Shown: positions 49,870-59,673, numbered from the stretch's first letter. The stretch is DNA of 64,000 nt from CBDAPX01 sp965198725 (GCA_965198725.1 CBDAPX010000001.1:2666001-2730000); one strand, 5' to 3'. Program-made: numbers and translations. The notes: a model not told the origin generated them from the letters alone.

Positions 49870-52521
49870 ATGCCCACGCTGAACGACATTCGATCCACAT
49901 TTCTGAATTATTTCGCCAAAAATGGGCATGAGGTTGTCGACAGCTCGCCACTGGTCCCGCGCAATGATCCGACCCTGATGTTCGTAAACTCGGGCATGGT
50001 CCAGTTCAAAAACCTGTTCACCGGGGTCGAGACCGAGGACTACGTGCGCGCAACGACCGCTCAGAAATGTGTGCGTGCCGGCGGTAAACATAACGACCTC
50101 GACAACGTGGGATACACCGCGCGCCACCACACATTTTTTGAAATGCTCGGCAATTTCAGCTTTGGCGATTATTTCAAATCTGAAGCGATCCCCTTTGCGT
50201 GGGAGCTGATCACCAAGGATTTCGAAATTCCCAAGGATCGGCTTTATACCACCGTGTACCATACGGATGATGAAGCCTTTGATATCTGGAAGAAGGTTGG
50301 CGTTCCCGAAGATCGCATTATCCGGATCGCGACCCATGACAATTTCTGGCAAATGGGCCCCACGGGACCTTGCGGCCCTTGTACTGAAATCTTCTACGAT
50401 CACGGAGATCACATTTGGGGTGGCCCTCCGGGCAGCCCGGAAGAAGACGGCGATCGGTTCATCGAGATATGGAACATCGTTTTCATGCAGAACGAGCAGT
50501 TCGAAGACGGTTCAATGCGCGCGTTGGACATGCAGTCGATCGATACCGGCATGGGGCTCGAACGGATTGGTGCCTTACTGCAAGGCAGCCATGACAACTA
50601 TGACACCGACCTCTTCAAGTCGCTGATCGAGGCCAGCGCAGATGCGACAGGGGTTGACCCTTATGGCGCGCAAAACGTGCATCACCGCGTCATCGCAGAT
50701 CACTTGCGCTCGACGTCCTTTTTGATGGCCGATGGCGTGATGCCGTCAAACGACGGCCGTGGCTATGTGCTGCGCCGCATCATGCGCCGCGCGATGCGGC
50801 ATGCGCATCTGCTGGGGGCCAAGGACCCGGTGATGCACCGATTGGTGCCCGCGCTGGTGCAACAAATGGGAGCTGCCTATCCCGAGTTGGGCCGGGCGCA
50901 AGCCCTGATCGAAGAAACGCTCAAACTGGAAGAAACCCGGTTCAAAGCCACGTTGGACCGAGGGTTGAAACTCTTGGATGATGAGCTTGGCGCATTGCCG
51001 GAAGGCGCATCCTTGCCGGGTCAAGCGGCGTTCAAACTGTATGACACCTACGGTTTCCCGCTCGACCTGACACAGGACGCGCTGCGCGAAAAGGGGCGTG
51101 ACGTGGATGTCCCGGGCTTTGATGCAGCCATGGCCGAACAAAAAGCCAAAGCGCGCGCCGCCTGGTCCGGTTCAGGGGGTGCGGCGGATGCAACCGTTTG
51201 GTTTGATATTGCCGACGCACACGGCACAACGGATTTTCTGGGCTACGACACGGAAAAAGCCGAAGGTCAGATCGTCGCCATGGTTCAGGATGGTGCGACG
51301 GTGACCGAGGCAGAGCAGGGGGCAAAGGTCCAGATTGCTCTGAACCAAACGCCGTTTTATGCCGAGTCCGGCGGTCAAGTTGGAGACACCGGCACGATCC
51401 GCACAGAGCAAGGCATCGCCACCGTAACCGACACCAAGAAAACGGCCGGTGTGTATATCCATATCGCCGAGGTGACCGAAGGCACGCTGACCAGTGGCGA
51501 ACCTGCCGTGCTAGAGGTGTCGCACGATCGCCGAAGCGCGATCCGGGCGAACCATTCGGCCACGCACCTTCTGCATGAGGCATTGCGCGAGGCGTTGGGC
51601 GATCATGTGGCTCAGCGGGGATCGCTGAATGCCGAGGATCGCCTGCGGTTCGATTTCAGCCATACAAAGGCGCTGACGCTCGAAGAGCTGAAGCAAGTCG
51701 AAAGGGATGTGAACCGGTTCATCCGGCGGAATTCCAAGGTGGAAACCCGCATCATGACGCCCGATGATGCGCGGGACATCGGCGCTCAGGCACTCTTTGG
51801 CGAGAAATACGGTGACGAGGTGCGCGTTGTTTCCATGGGACAGGCCGCGACTGGCAAGGGAACCGACGGCCAGACCTATTCGATAGAGCTTTGCGGCGGC
51901 ACCCATGTGACGCGCACCGGGGATATCGGCGTGTTTGTTGCCTTGGGTGACAGCGCCAGCAGTGCGGGCGTCCGCCGGATCGAAGCGTTGACCGGAGCAG
52001 AGGCCTTTGCCTATCTCAGCGCTCAGGATCACGCGTTGGCTGCTACGGCGCTGGAACTCAAAGCGACGGCGCAGGATGTTCCGGCACGGGTTAAATCACT
52101 GTTGGAAGAACGCAAGGCCCTGCAAAACGAAGTGGCGCAACTGCGCCGTGATTTGGCGATGTCAGGCGGCGGTCAGACGGCGCCGGCAGCCAAAGAGATC
52201 AACGGGGTGTCTTTCACCGCACAGGTGCTTTCGGGCGTCACGGGGAAAGACTTGCCCGCCTTGATTGACGAACACAAATCCCGCATCGAAAGCGGCGCGG
52301 TGCTTCTGATCGCAGATGCGGGCGGGAAGGCGGCGGTGGCTGCCGGGGTCACGGCCGATATGACCGGACAGGTTTCCGCGGTCGATCTGGTGAAAGCGGC
52401 GGTGGCTGAACTTGGGGGCAAAGGCGGCGGTGGGCGTCCGGACATGGCGCAAGGCGGCGGCAAGGATATTGCAAACGCCGAGGCCGCCATCAAAGCGGCC
52501 GAAGCCGTGTTGGAGGGATAA
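49870..52521 (+). CDS. alaS: Alanyl-tRNA synthetase
   Basis: An 883-aa class II synthetase that charges tRNA-Ala. The catalytic core begins RSTFLNYFAKNGHEVV with class II motif segments FVNSGMVQFKN and FTG-region TAQKCVRAGGKHND. The editing domain has the zinc ligands NHSATHLLHEALR (HxxxH) at about 560 and CGGTHV at about 677. A C-terminal coiled coil and a Gly/Lys-rich DHHA1 domain (GGKGGGGRPDMAQGGG) complete it. ATG 49870 is used; the TTG at 49861 is upstream in frame. Confidence 0.98.
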   Translation: MPTLNDIRSTFLNYFAKNGHEVVDSSPLVPRNDPTLMFVNSGMVQFKNLFTGVETEDYVRATTAQKCVRAGGKHNDLDNVGYTARHHTFFEMLGNFSFGDYFKSEAIPFAWELITKDFEIPKDRLYTTVYHTDDEAFDIWKKVGVPEDRIIRIATHDNFWQMGPTGPCGPCTEIFYDHGDHIWGGPPGSPEEDGDRFIEIWNIVFMQNEQFEDGSMRALDMQSIDTGMGLERIGALLQGSHDNYDTDLFKSLIEASADATGVDPYGAQNVHHRVIADHLRSTSFLMADGVMPSNDGRGYVLRRIMRRAMRHAHLLGAKDPVMHRLVPALVQQMGAAYPELGRAQALIEETLKLEETRFKATLDRGLKLLDDELGALPEGASLPGQAAFKLYDTYGFPLDLTQDALREKGRDVDVPGFDAAMAEQKAKARAAWSGSGGAADATVWFDIADAHGTTDFLGYDTEKAEGQIVAMVQDGATVTEAEQGAKVQIALNQTPFYAESGGQVGDTGTIRTEQGIATVTDTKKTAGVYIHIAEVTEGTLTSGEPAVLEVSHDRRSAIRANHSATHLLHEALREALGDHVAQRGSLNAEDRLRFDFSHTKALTLEELKQVERDVNRFIRRNSKVETRIMTPDDARDIGAQALFGEKYGDEVRVVSMGQAATGKGTDGQTYSIELCGGTHVTRTGDIGVFVALGDSASSAGVRRIEALTGAEAFAYLSAQDHALAATALELKATAQDVPARVKSLLEERKALQNEVAQLRRDLAMSGGGQTAPAAKEINGVSFTAQVLSGVTGKDLPALIDEHKSRIESGAVLLIADAGGKAAVAAGVTADMTGQVSAVDLVKAAVAELGGKGGGGRPDMAQGGGKDIANAEAAIKAAEAVLEG

Positions 52522-52522
52522 A

Positions 52523-52810
52523 ATGGGTGCACTCTGGATTGCGCATGTCACGGTAACGGACGATGTCGCTTATGGAAAATACGCCGCCTTGGCGACCGAG
52601 GCGATTGCGGCCCATGGCGGCACCTTCATCGCCCGCGGTGGCCGGTTTGTACAGCTCGAAGGCCGGGAAAGACCGCGCAACGTCGTCGCGCGCTTCCCCT
52701 CCGTTGAGGCTGCAGAAGAGTGTTACCACTCCGATCTTTATCAGAAAGCACTCGATCACGCACGAGGCGCATCCGAGCGCGAGTTGATGATCGTCGAAAC
52801 CACAGAGTAG
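52523..52810 (+). CDS. DUF1330 family protein
   Basis: A 95-aa ferredoxin-like (dimeric alpha-beta barrel) protein. WIAHVTVTDDVAYGKYAAL, GGTFIARGGRFVQLEG and FPSVEAAEECYHSDLYQ are DUF1330 hallmarks. The role of the family is unknown. It begins right after the alaS stop with GGAGG inside the end of alaS, so it is translated from the same message. Confidence 0.87.
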   Translation: MGALWIAHVTVTDDVAYGKYAALATEAIAAHGGTFIARGGRFVQLEGRERPRNVVARFPSVEAAEECYHSDLYQKALDHARGASERELMIVETTE

Positions 52811-52814
52811 CTTC

Positions 52815-52860
52815 TTCTCTTTCAAAATACTCCGGGGTCTGGGGCAGAGCCCCAGTCCTT
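52815..52860. repeat. GC-rich palindromic intergenic repeat, copy 2
   Basis: AAAATACTCCGGGGT is followed by the hairpin CTGGGGC-AGA-GCCCCAG. It lines up with the minus strand of the repeat at 13685-13740. It sits between convergent genes and may act as a bidirectional terminator. Confidence 0.5.
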
Positions 52861-52870
52861 CCGTTCCGCT

Positions 52871-54688
52871 TTACGAGGCTTTGGCCATCCGCTTGCGTTC
52901 ATGCGGATCCAGATACCGCTTGCGCAGACGGATCGCGTTGGGCGTGACTTCCACCAACTCGTCGTCGTCGATATAGGCAATCGCCTCTTCCAAGGACAGC
53001 GTAACCGGCGTGGTCAACCGCACCGCATCATCCGACCCGGATGCGCGCACGTTGGTCAGCTTTTTGCCTTTAAGTGGGTTCACTTCCAGATCATTGTCAC
53101 GGCTGTGCTCGCCGATGATCATGCCTTGATACACCTCGGCCTGCGCGCCGATAAACATCTTGCCACGCTCTTCGAGGTTCCAAAGCGCATAGGCAACCGA
53201 CTGACCTTTTTCCATAGAGATCAGAACACCTGCGCGACGTCCCGGGATCGCGCCCTTGTGCGGGGCCCATGCATGAAACACCCGGTTCAACACGCCGGTG
53301 CCACGTGTATCTGTCAGAAACTCGCCGTGATACCCAATCAGACCGCGCGACGGGACATGGGCAATGATCCGGGTCTTGCCTGCGCCCGCCGGTTTCATTT
53401 CGACCAGCTCACCCTTACGTGCGCCTGTGATCTTTTCGATGACGGAACCCGAATACTCGTCATCAACGTCAATCGTGACCTCTTCAATCTGTTCCATCCG
53501 CTGACCGTCTTCTTCACGAAACAGAACCTGCGGGCGCGAGATGGACAATTCAAACCCTTCGCGGCGCATGTTTTCGATGAGGACACCCATCTGCAACTCA
53601 CCGCGTCCGGCCACCTCAAAGGCTTCACCGCCCGGCGTGTCCGTGATGCGAATGGCGACGTTGGATTCCGCCTCTTTCATCAAACGATCCCGGATGACAC
53701 GCGACTGCACCTTTTTGCCGTCGCGCCCGGCCAGGGGGGAATCGTTGATGCCAAAGGTGACCGTGATTGTCGGCGGGTCGATTGGTTGGGCGGGCAGGGC
53801 TTCGGTCACCTGGGGTGCAACGATGCTGTCAGCAACGGTTGCCTTGGCCATACCGGCCAACGATACGATATCGCCCGGTTCGGCACGCTCGATCGGCTGC
53901 TGGCTCAACCCGCGAAACGCAAGGATCTTGGTGGCCCGAAAACTTTCGATCTGGGTGCCATCACGGCTCAGCGCCTTGACGGTTTCGCCGGTCTTCAATG
54001 TTCCGCTTTCAACCCGACCGGTCAGGATGCGGCCGATGAATGGGTCGCTGCCCAACGTGGTGGCCAGCATCCGGAACGGCTCATGCCGGCGCGCGACCTG
54101 GGCAGGGCCAGGTAAATGTTCCACGATCAGGTCAAACAGGGCCGATAAGTCCTGCCGCGGTCCGTCCAGCTCCATATCGGCCCAGCCGTTGCGGCCCGAC
54201 GCATACATGGCCGGAAAATCCAACTGATCATCATCCGCGCCCAAATTTGCAAAAAGGTCAAAGCAGTCATCCAGAGCACGGTCGGGCTCTGCATCTGGCT
54301 TGTCCACCTTGTTCAGGACCACGATGGGGCGCAGGCCAAGCGCCAGCGCCTTGGAAGTGACGAACTTGGTTTGCGGCATTGGCCCTTCTGCGGCGTCGAC
54401 CAGCAAGACAACACCGTCCACCATGCTGAGGATGCGTTCCACTTCACCGCCGAAATCCGCGTGGCCCGGGGTATCCACGATATTGATCCGGGTGTCTTTC
54501 CATTCCACGCTTGTGGCCTTGGCGAGAATGGTGATGCCCCGTTCCCGTTCCAGGTCATTGCTGTCCATGGCCCGTTCGGCCACGGCCTGATTTTCGCGGA
54601 ATGCGCCCGACTGTTTCAAAAGCTCATCCACCAGCGTGGTTTTGCCGTGGTCGACATGGGCGATAATAGCGATATTGCGCAGATCCAT
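52871..54688 (-). CDS. typA: Translational GTPase TypA/BipA
   Basis: A 605-aa ribosome-binding GTPase that aids ribosome assembly and growth in stress or cold. G1 is AHVDHGKTT at about residues 10-18; G3 DTPGHADF and G4 NKVDKPDA follow. Domain order is EF-G-like G, II, III and V, then the TypA-specific C-terminal domain with GALVS-like region SYALWNLEERGKMFIG. The C-terminus ends ERKRMAKAS. It converges with the DUF1330 gene. Confidence 0.96.
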   Translation of the reverse strand: MDLRNIAIIAHVDHGKTTLVDELLKQSGAFRENQAVAERAMDSNDLERERGITILAKATSVEWKDTRINIVDTPGHADFGGEVERILSMVDGVVLLVDAAEGPMPQTKFVTSKALALGLRPIVVLNKVDKPDAEPDRALDDCFDLFANLGADDDQLDFPAMYASGRNGWADMELDGPRQDLSALFDLIVEHLPGPAQVARRHEPFRMLATTLGSDPFIGRILTGRVESGTLKTGETVKALSRDGTQIESFRATKILAFRGLSQQPIERAEPGDIVSLAGMAKATVADSIVAPQVTEALPAQPIDPPTITVTFGINDSPLAGRDGKKVQSRVIRDRLMKEAESNVAIRITDTPGGEAFEVAGRGELQMGVLIENMRREGFELSISRPQVLFREEDGQRMEQIEEVTIDVDDEYSGSVIEKITGARKGELVEMKPAGAGKTRIIAHVPSRGLIGYHGEFLTDTRGTGVLNRVFHAWAPHKGAIPGRRAGVLISMEKGQSVAYALWNLEERGKMFIGAQAEVYQGMIIGEHSRDNDLEVNPLKGKKLTNVRASGSDDAVRLTTPVTLSLEEAIAYIDDDELVEVTPNAIRLRKRYLDPHERKRMAKAS

Positions 54689-54881
54689 AAGAGGGCCTTC
54701 CTAGCAAGTGTTGCGGGGCGCATAGCCTGCGCAGCCCGGCAACACCAGCGGGAATTGTCAGATTGAACGCGGCGTTTTGGTCGCGCCCGGCTTTACGGCA
54801 GAAAATAACCGGTTTTGCGCCTTAGTCGGGCCCATTTCGGCGGGCATGTGGAGGCCGATCATCAAGACCGGAGACTGTATC

Positions 54882-55337
54882 ATGCGGCGTTTTGCGATTT
54901 TGGCCCTGTTTGGATTGGCAGCGTGCGGTGGCCCGCAAACGGGCACTGGGTTCAAATCTTATGACACGGGCAGCTCGACCGCACGAGTTTCGACCTCGTC
55001 CACCATTCCAACCTATGCCGTGAAGTCAGGGATCGGGGGGAACAGCAAGACAACCTCGGCCATCATGTCGGCCGGTTTGGATCGGAAATCCGGTGCGGCC
55101 TTTGATGCGGCCGATATCAGCGGGTCGCTGAAACTCGTCAAAACCAAGGGCAATACTTACGGTCTGGTCGATCAGATCCGGCCATACGGCGGCGCGACAC
55201 GGTTTTCCGACCTTGAGCTTGCAAATGCGATGACATCCGAAATCTCGCGTCGGACGGGGTGCTCTCTGCAAGGCAGTCCGCTGGTGTCCCGGGACCGGGC
55301 CGCGATCTCGCAACTGGCGGTGCGCCTGTCGTGTTAG
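54882..55337 (+). CDS. Small lipoprotein
   Basis: A 151-aa protein with a lipoprotein signal MRRFAILALFGLAACGG, whose cysteine at residue 15 would be lipidated. A Ser/Thr-rich linker is followed by a compact domain with two cysteines (RRTGCSLQGSP and the final RLSC). The function is unknown. Its stop codon TAG is split: TA is genomic and G is the first base of the MITE at 55337. ATG 54882 is the start that gives the lipobox; the frame open to 54777 is not used. Confidence 0.75.
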   Translation: MRRFAILALFGLAACGGPQTGTGFKSYDTGSSTARVSTSSTIPTYAVKSGIGGNSKTTSAIMSAGLDRKSGAAFDAADISGSLKLVKTKGNTYGLVDQIRPYGGATRFSDLELANAMTSEISRRTGCSLQGSPLVSRDRAAISQLAVRLSC

Positions 55338-55602
55338 GGTCTGTGGACAATCACCAGCACGCCCCAGCGCGAGATCCATTTTGCCGCCCACGCGCGGATT
55401 TGAGGCCTGCGATCTGGTTGATCGGAGCGGAGAATACGCAAAGTCGGAGGCAAAATGGGCCGCGCCGCGGAGCGGTTTCGCCAAAATTGCCCATTTCGGC
55501 GTCATTTGCGCTTGAAAGAGATCACTCTTACTGCGCGCAAATTCCTAGAACTGAGCAATTTTGGACGGAAACTGGGGTGTACTGGTGATTGTCCACAGAC
55601 CC
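55337..55602. mobile_element. MITE with IS427-like terminal repeats
   Basis: A 266-bp non-coding element. Its ends are inverted repeats of about 30 bases (left GGGTCTGTGGACAATCACCA and on, right its complement with two mismatches). It is flanked by a TA duplication, as expected for IS5-family IS427-group transposition. It contains no transposase frame, so it would need an autonomous element elsewhere. It lies exactly between two convergent genes and forms the third base of both stop codons. Confidence 0.82.
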
Positions 55603-55931
55603 TAATGGGTCAATGCCTTTGAAAAGAGGTTGATCACCAGGATACCGGAAATGATCAGCGCCAATCCTGCGACAGCGGGCCAGTCGAGCTTTTGCCCAAA
55701 GATCACAAAGCCAATACCGGCAATCAAAACGATCCCAAGCCCGGACCAAATGGCATAAACGATGCCCACTGGCATGAATTTCAACGTCAACGCCATGAAG
55801 TAGAACGCCGCACCATAGGCCAGCACCACGATGACCGAGGGGCCGAGTTTGGTAAATTGCTGGCTGGCCTGTAACGCGGTCGTTCCGATCGTTTCGGCCA
55901 GAACGGCGATGAACAGATAGACGTAATGCAT
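55602..55931 (-). CDS. SMR-family multidrug efflux protein (EmrE-like)
   Basis: A 109-aa inner-membrane protein with four helices. The essential membrane glutamate is E13 in FIAVLAETIGTTALQ (E14 in EmrE). The segments GIVYAIWSGLGIVLIA and SGILVINLFSK are family hallmarks. It exports cationic drugs or osmolytes by proton antiport, as a dimer. GGAGG precedes ATG 55931 at six bases. The stop TAG uses the terminal base of the MITE; before the insertion both genes would have ended at a shared TTAA. Confidence 0.9.
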   Translation of the reverse strand: MHYVYLFIAVLAETIGTTALQASQQFTKLGPSVIVVLAYGAAFYFMALTLKFMPVGIVYAIWSGLGIVLIAGIGFVIFGQKLDWPAVAGLALIISGILVINLFSKALTH

Positions 55932-56026
55932 AAGAAGCCTCCGGCACGCTGCTGGCCGACTAGACCTCAGCGCGGGCGCTGAGGCAATCGGCAAAATTCA
56001 TGCTTGCCGGGAAAACGTCTTGCAGA

Positions 56027-57241
56027 TCAGCCTGCAAGTGCCTTGTTCAGGTTCTCATCAATCTTTTCCAGAAAGCCCATTGTCGTCAGCCAGCCTTGGT
56101 CCGGTCCGACCAGAAGGGCCAGATCCTTGGTCATGCTGCCGCTTTCCACGGTTTGAACGATGACCTTTTCAAGCGTATTGGCGAAATTGGCCAAAGCCGC
56201 GTTGTCATCCAGTTTCGCGCGATGCTTCAGGCCGCCGGTCCACGCATAGATCGACGCGATAGAGTTGGTTGACGTGGACTCGCCCTTTTGGTGCTGGCGA
56301 TAATGCCGTGTGACCGTACCGTGCGCGGCTTCTGCCTCGACAATCTTGCCATCAGGGGTCATCAACTGTGACGTCATCAGGCCCAGCGATCCGAACCCTT
56401 GTGCCACGGTGTCAGATTGGACATCGCCGTCATAGTTTTTGCACGCCCAAACAAAGCCACCCGACCACTTCATCGCAGAGGCGACCATGTCGTCGATCAG
56501 GCGGTGTTCGTACCAGATTTTCTTGGCTTCGAATTTCTCTTTGAACTCTGCCTCAAAAACCTCGGCAAAAATCTCAAGAAACCGTCCATCATACTGTTTC
56601 AAAATTGTATTCTTGGTGGATAGGTAACACGGCCACCCAAGGTTGAGGGCATAGTTGAACGACGCGCGCGCAAAATCATAGATCGAGGCGTCGATGTTAT
56701 ACATGCCCATGTAAACGCCCGAAGAGGGCGCCTTGAACACTTTGCGTTCATCAACTGTGCCGTCTTCGCCGACGAATTTCATGGTCAGCGTGCCGGGCCC
56801 CGGAAATTTCATATCCGTTGCGCGGTATTGGTCCCCAAAGGCATGTCGCCCGATCACAATCGGCTGCGTCCAGCCCGGGACAAGGCGTGGCACGTTTTTA
56901 CAAATGATCGGCGCACGGAAAACGACGCCGCCAAGGATGTTGCGGATCGTCCCGTTGGGGGACCGCCACATCTTTTTGAGTCCAAACTCTTCCACCCGGG
57001 CCTCGTCCGGGGTGATCGTTGCACATTTGACGCCGACACCGACCTCTTTGATCTTTTCGGCGGCGTCGATGGTGATCTGATCTTCGGTGCGATCGCGTTC
57101 CTCGATACCCAGATCGTAATAGAGCAGGTCGATATCCAGATAAGGCTCGATCAGCTTTTTCTTGATGAAATCCCACATGATGCGGGTCATCTCATCCCCA
57201 TCGAGTTCGACAACGGGGTTTTCTACCTTGATCTTGGTCAT
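56027..57241 (-). CDS. icd: NADP-dependent isocitrate dehydrogenase, dimeric type
   Basis: A 404-aa TCA-cycle enzyme that converts isocitrate to 2-oxoglutarate. It resembles the eukaryote-like type II subfamily (NPVVELDGDEMTRIMWDFIK at the start, RNILGGVVFRAPIIC, GPGTLTMKF). The metal and substrate residues lie in DDMVASAMKWSGGFVWACKNYDGDVQSD. It lies 65 bases downstream of a second, unrelated isocitrate dehydrogenase gene on the same strand. Confidence 0.95.
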   Translation of the reverse strand: MTKIKVENPVVELDGDEMTRIMWDFIKKKLIEPYLDIDLLYYDLGIEERDRTEDQITIDAAEKIKEVGVGVKCATITPDEARVEEFGLKKMWRSPNGTIRNILGGVVFRAPIICKNVPRLVPGWTQPIVIGRHAFGDQYRATDMKFPGPGTLTMKFVGEDGTVDERKVFKAPSSGVYMGMYNIDASIYDFARASFNYALNLGWPCYLSTKNTILKQYDGRFLEIFAEVFEAEFKEKFEAKKIWYEHRLIDDMVASAMKWSGGFVWACKNYDGDVQSDTVAQGFGSLGLMTSQLMTPDGKIVEAEAAHGTVTRHYRQHQKGESTSTNSIASIYAWTGGLKHRAKLDDNAALANFANTLEKVIVQTVESGSMTKDLALLVGPDQGWLTTMGFLEKIDENLNKALAG

Positions 57242-57306
57242 CCGAGGCTCCTACGGCACAGATCGTTGGCCCGGGCCGGGATGGCCCGAGCGAGAATGTC
57301 AAAGAC

Positions 57307-59511
57307 TTAGCCGATGATCGCGTTCAAAGTCGCACTGGGCCGCATGACGTCTGCCAGTTTAGCCGGATCCGCCTTGTAATAGCCGCCAATATCAACAGGT
57401 TTGCCGCGCACAGCCGCAAGTTCGCCCACAATTTTGGCTTCATTTTCGGCCAATGCGCTTGCGATTGGGGCAAAGGCCGCGGCCATGCCGGCGTCTTCGG
57501 TTTGCGCGGCCAAGGCTTCGGCCCAGTAGCGCGCGAACCAATAGTGGCTGTCGCGGTTGTCAGGCTGACCCACCTTGCGGCCCGGGCTGCGGTTGAAATC
57601 GAGGATACCTTGGGTGGCGGCCTCGACCGCCGTGCCCAGCACGGCCGCTTGTGGGTTGCCCTTGGCATTGGCAAGGAAAGTAAAGCTTTCCCCCAGCGCG
57701 CAGAACTCGCCCAGGCTGTCCCAGCGCAGGTGGTTCTCTTCGATCAGCTGTTGCACGTGTTTGGGCGCAGAGCCGCCCGCGCCGGTTTCAAAAAGACCGC
57801 CGCCCTGCATCAGTTTCACAATCGACAGCATCTTGGCTGATGTGGCCAGTTCAAGGATCGGGAAAAGGTCGGTCAGATAGTCGCGCAGCACGTTACCGGT
57901 GATGGCAATCGAGTTCTTGCCCGCCGTGATGGTTTCCAAAGAAGCGCGGGTGGCTTCGCGCGGTGCCATGATCAGGAACGTGTTGCTGACGCCTTTGGCC
58001 TCCAGAATGGGCCGGACATATTTCAGCAACTCGGCATCATGGGCGCGGGTTTCGTCCAGCCAAAAGATTGCATGACATCCTTCGGCGGCCTGACGGTCGA
58101 TGGCCAGGTTGACCCAATCTTCAATCGGCGCTTTGCGGGTCGAGGACGACCGCCAGATGTCACCGGCTTCGACCGAATGCTGGTGCAGCACTGTGCCATC
58201 GGCCAGAACCATTTTCACAACACCGTCTTCCGGAATTTCGAATGTGGTTGGATGAGAGCCGTATTCTTCGGCCTTTTGCGCCATCAGACCGATATTCTGA
58301 ACCGTACCGGCTGTGGCAGGGTTCAGTTTGCCGTTCTCTTTGAAGAACGCGATCGTTTCGTCATAAACAGGCGCATAGGAATTGTCGGGGATGACACAGA
58401 CCGCATCGGCCTCTTTGCCATCGGGTCCCCAGCCTTTGCCACCCGCGCGGATCAATGCGGGCATCGACGCGTCAATGATCACGTCAGATGGCACATGCAG
58501 GTTGGTGATCCCGCGGTCGCTGTCGACCATGTACATCGGCGGCTGTGCCGCCATGGTCGCCTCAATATCGGCCATGATCTCTGCACTGTCGGCCACGCGC
58601 GCCAGCAGGTCACCCATGCCAGAGTTCGGGTTGACGCCAAGCGCATCCATCGCCGCGCCGTGCTTTTCAAAGACCGGTTTTAGAAAGGCTTTGACAGCGT
58701 GGCCAAAGATGATGGGGTCCGACACCTTCATCATCGTTGCCTTCATGTGGAGCGAAAACAGGATGCCTTCGTCCTTGGTTTTTGCAATTTCGTCTTCCAG
58801 AAATGCGCCCAAAGCCTGGGCCGACATGAAAGACGCATCCACAACCGTTCCAGCAGGGAAGGCGATACCCTCTTTCAATACGGTTTCGCCATTGGCCGTT
58901 TCCAACACGATTTTGGCCGTGGTCTCTGCCGTCAATGTGGCCGACACCTCGTTGGAACGGAAATCGTTGCCGGACATTGAGGCAACGCGCGTCTTGCTGT
59001 CGGCAACCCAGTCGCCCATCCGGTGCGGGTTATCCTGTGCGAACTTCTTGACCGCTTTGGCCGCGCGGCGGTCCGAGTTGCCTTCGCGCAAAACAGGGTT
59101 CACGGCCGATCCTTTGATCGCATCATACCGTGCCCGCGCTTCGTGTTCCGCGTCGGTTGCCGGATCGGCGGGATAATCGGGCAGATCATAGCCCTTGTCC
59201 TGCAGTTCTTTGATCGCGGCGGTCAACTGTGGGACCGAAGCCGAGATGTTGGGCAGCTTCACAACATTTGCTTCGGCGGTTTTTACCCAAAGGCCGAGTT
59301 CTGCCAGGTGGTCATCCTGATGTCGCGCTGCGGTCAACCGTTCGGGGAAGGCCGCCAGGATACGACCCGCGAGCGAAATATCCCGCGTCCCGACGCTGAC
59401 CCCTGCTTTTTCGGCAAATGCCCGGATGATCGGCAGCAACGATGCGCTGGCCAGTTCTGGTGCCTCGTCTACGGTGGTATAAACAATGTCGGAATCTGTG
59501 GGATGTGCCAT
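57307..59511 (-). CDS. NADP-dependent isocitrate dehydrogenase, monomeric type
   Basis: A 734-aa monomeric isocitrate dehydrogenase. SDIVYTTVDEAPELAS begins the protein, and later KLPNISASVPQLTAAIKELQ, FSLHMKATMMKVSDPIIFGH and RDSHYWFARYWAEAL are diagnostic. It catalyses the same reaction as the dimeric enzyme but has a different quaternary structure and usually different control. ATG 59511 fits the family start; a frame to 59547 adds 12 unlikely residues. It may be transcribed with icd. An imperfect GTATGCC-GTTGTATAC palindrome lies upstream at 59584-59599. Confidence 0.95.
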   Translation of the reverse strand: MAHPTDSDIVYTTVDEAPELASASLLPIIRAFAEKAGVSVGTRDISLAGRILAAFPERLTAARHQDDHLAELGLWVKTAEANVVKLPNISASVPQLTAAIKELQDKGYDLPDYPADPATDAEHEARARYDAIKGSAVNPVLREGNSDRRAAKAVKKFAQDNPHRMGDWVADSKTRVASMSGNDFRSNEVSATLTAETTAKIVLETANGETVLKEGIAFPAGTVVDASFMSAQALGAFLEDEIAKTKDEGILFSLHMKATMMKVSDPIIFGHAVKAFLKPVFEKHGAAMDALGVNPNSGMGDLLARVADSAEIMADIEATMAAQPPMYMVDSDRGITNLHVPSDVIIDASMPALIRAGGKGWGPDGKEADAVCVIPDNSYAPVYDETIAFFKENGKLNPATAGTVQNIGLMAQKAEEYGSHPTTFEIPEDGVVKMVLADGTVLHQHSVEAGDIWRSSSTRKAPIEDWVNLAIDRQAAEGCHAIFWLDETRAHDAELLKYVRPILEAKGVSNTFLIMAPREATRASLETITAGKNSIAITGNVLRDYLTDLFPILELATSAKMLSIVKLMQGGGLFETGAGGSAPKHVQQLIEENHLRWDSLGEFCALGESFTFLANAKGNPQAAVLGTAVEAATQGILDFNRSPGRKVGQPDNRDSHYWFARYWAEALAAQTEDAGMAAAFAPIASALAENEAKIVGELAAVRGKPVDIGGYYKADPAKLADVMRPSATLNAIIG

Positions 59512-59673
59512 GAATGTGCCCTTCTTCGGCTCGCAACTGTCTTTCACAGCCGCTTAGCGGATTCTGAACCGGAATTGAAGTATGTATGCCGTTGTATACT
59601 AAAATATCGCAGGCAAAAAATCACAGTCTGGGCAAAAGCCACGTTCAACTGGCGATTTGTTAGCGGAGAAAGG

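Noticed and set aside
52901..54115. Plus-strand frame of 404 codons opposite typA
   Set aside because: Antisense shadow of a highly conserved GTPase gene with no ribosome site.
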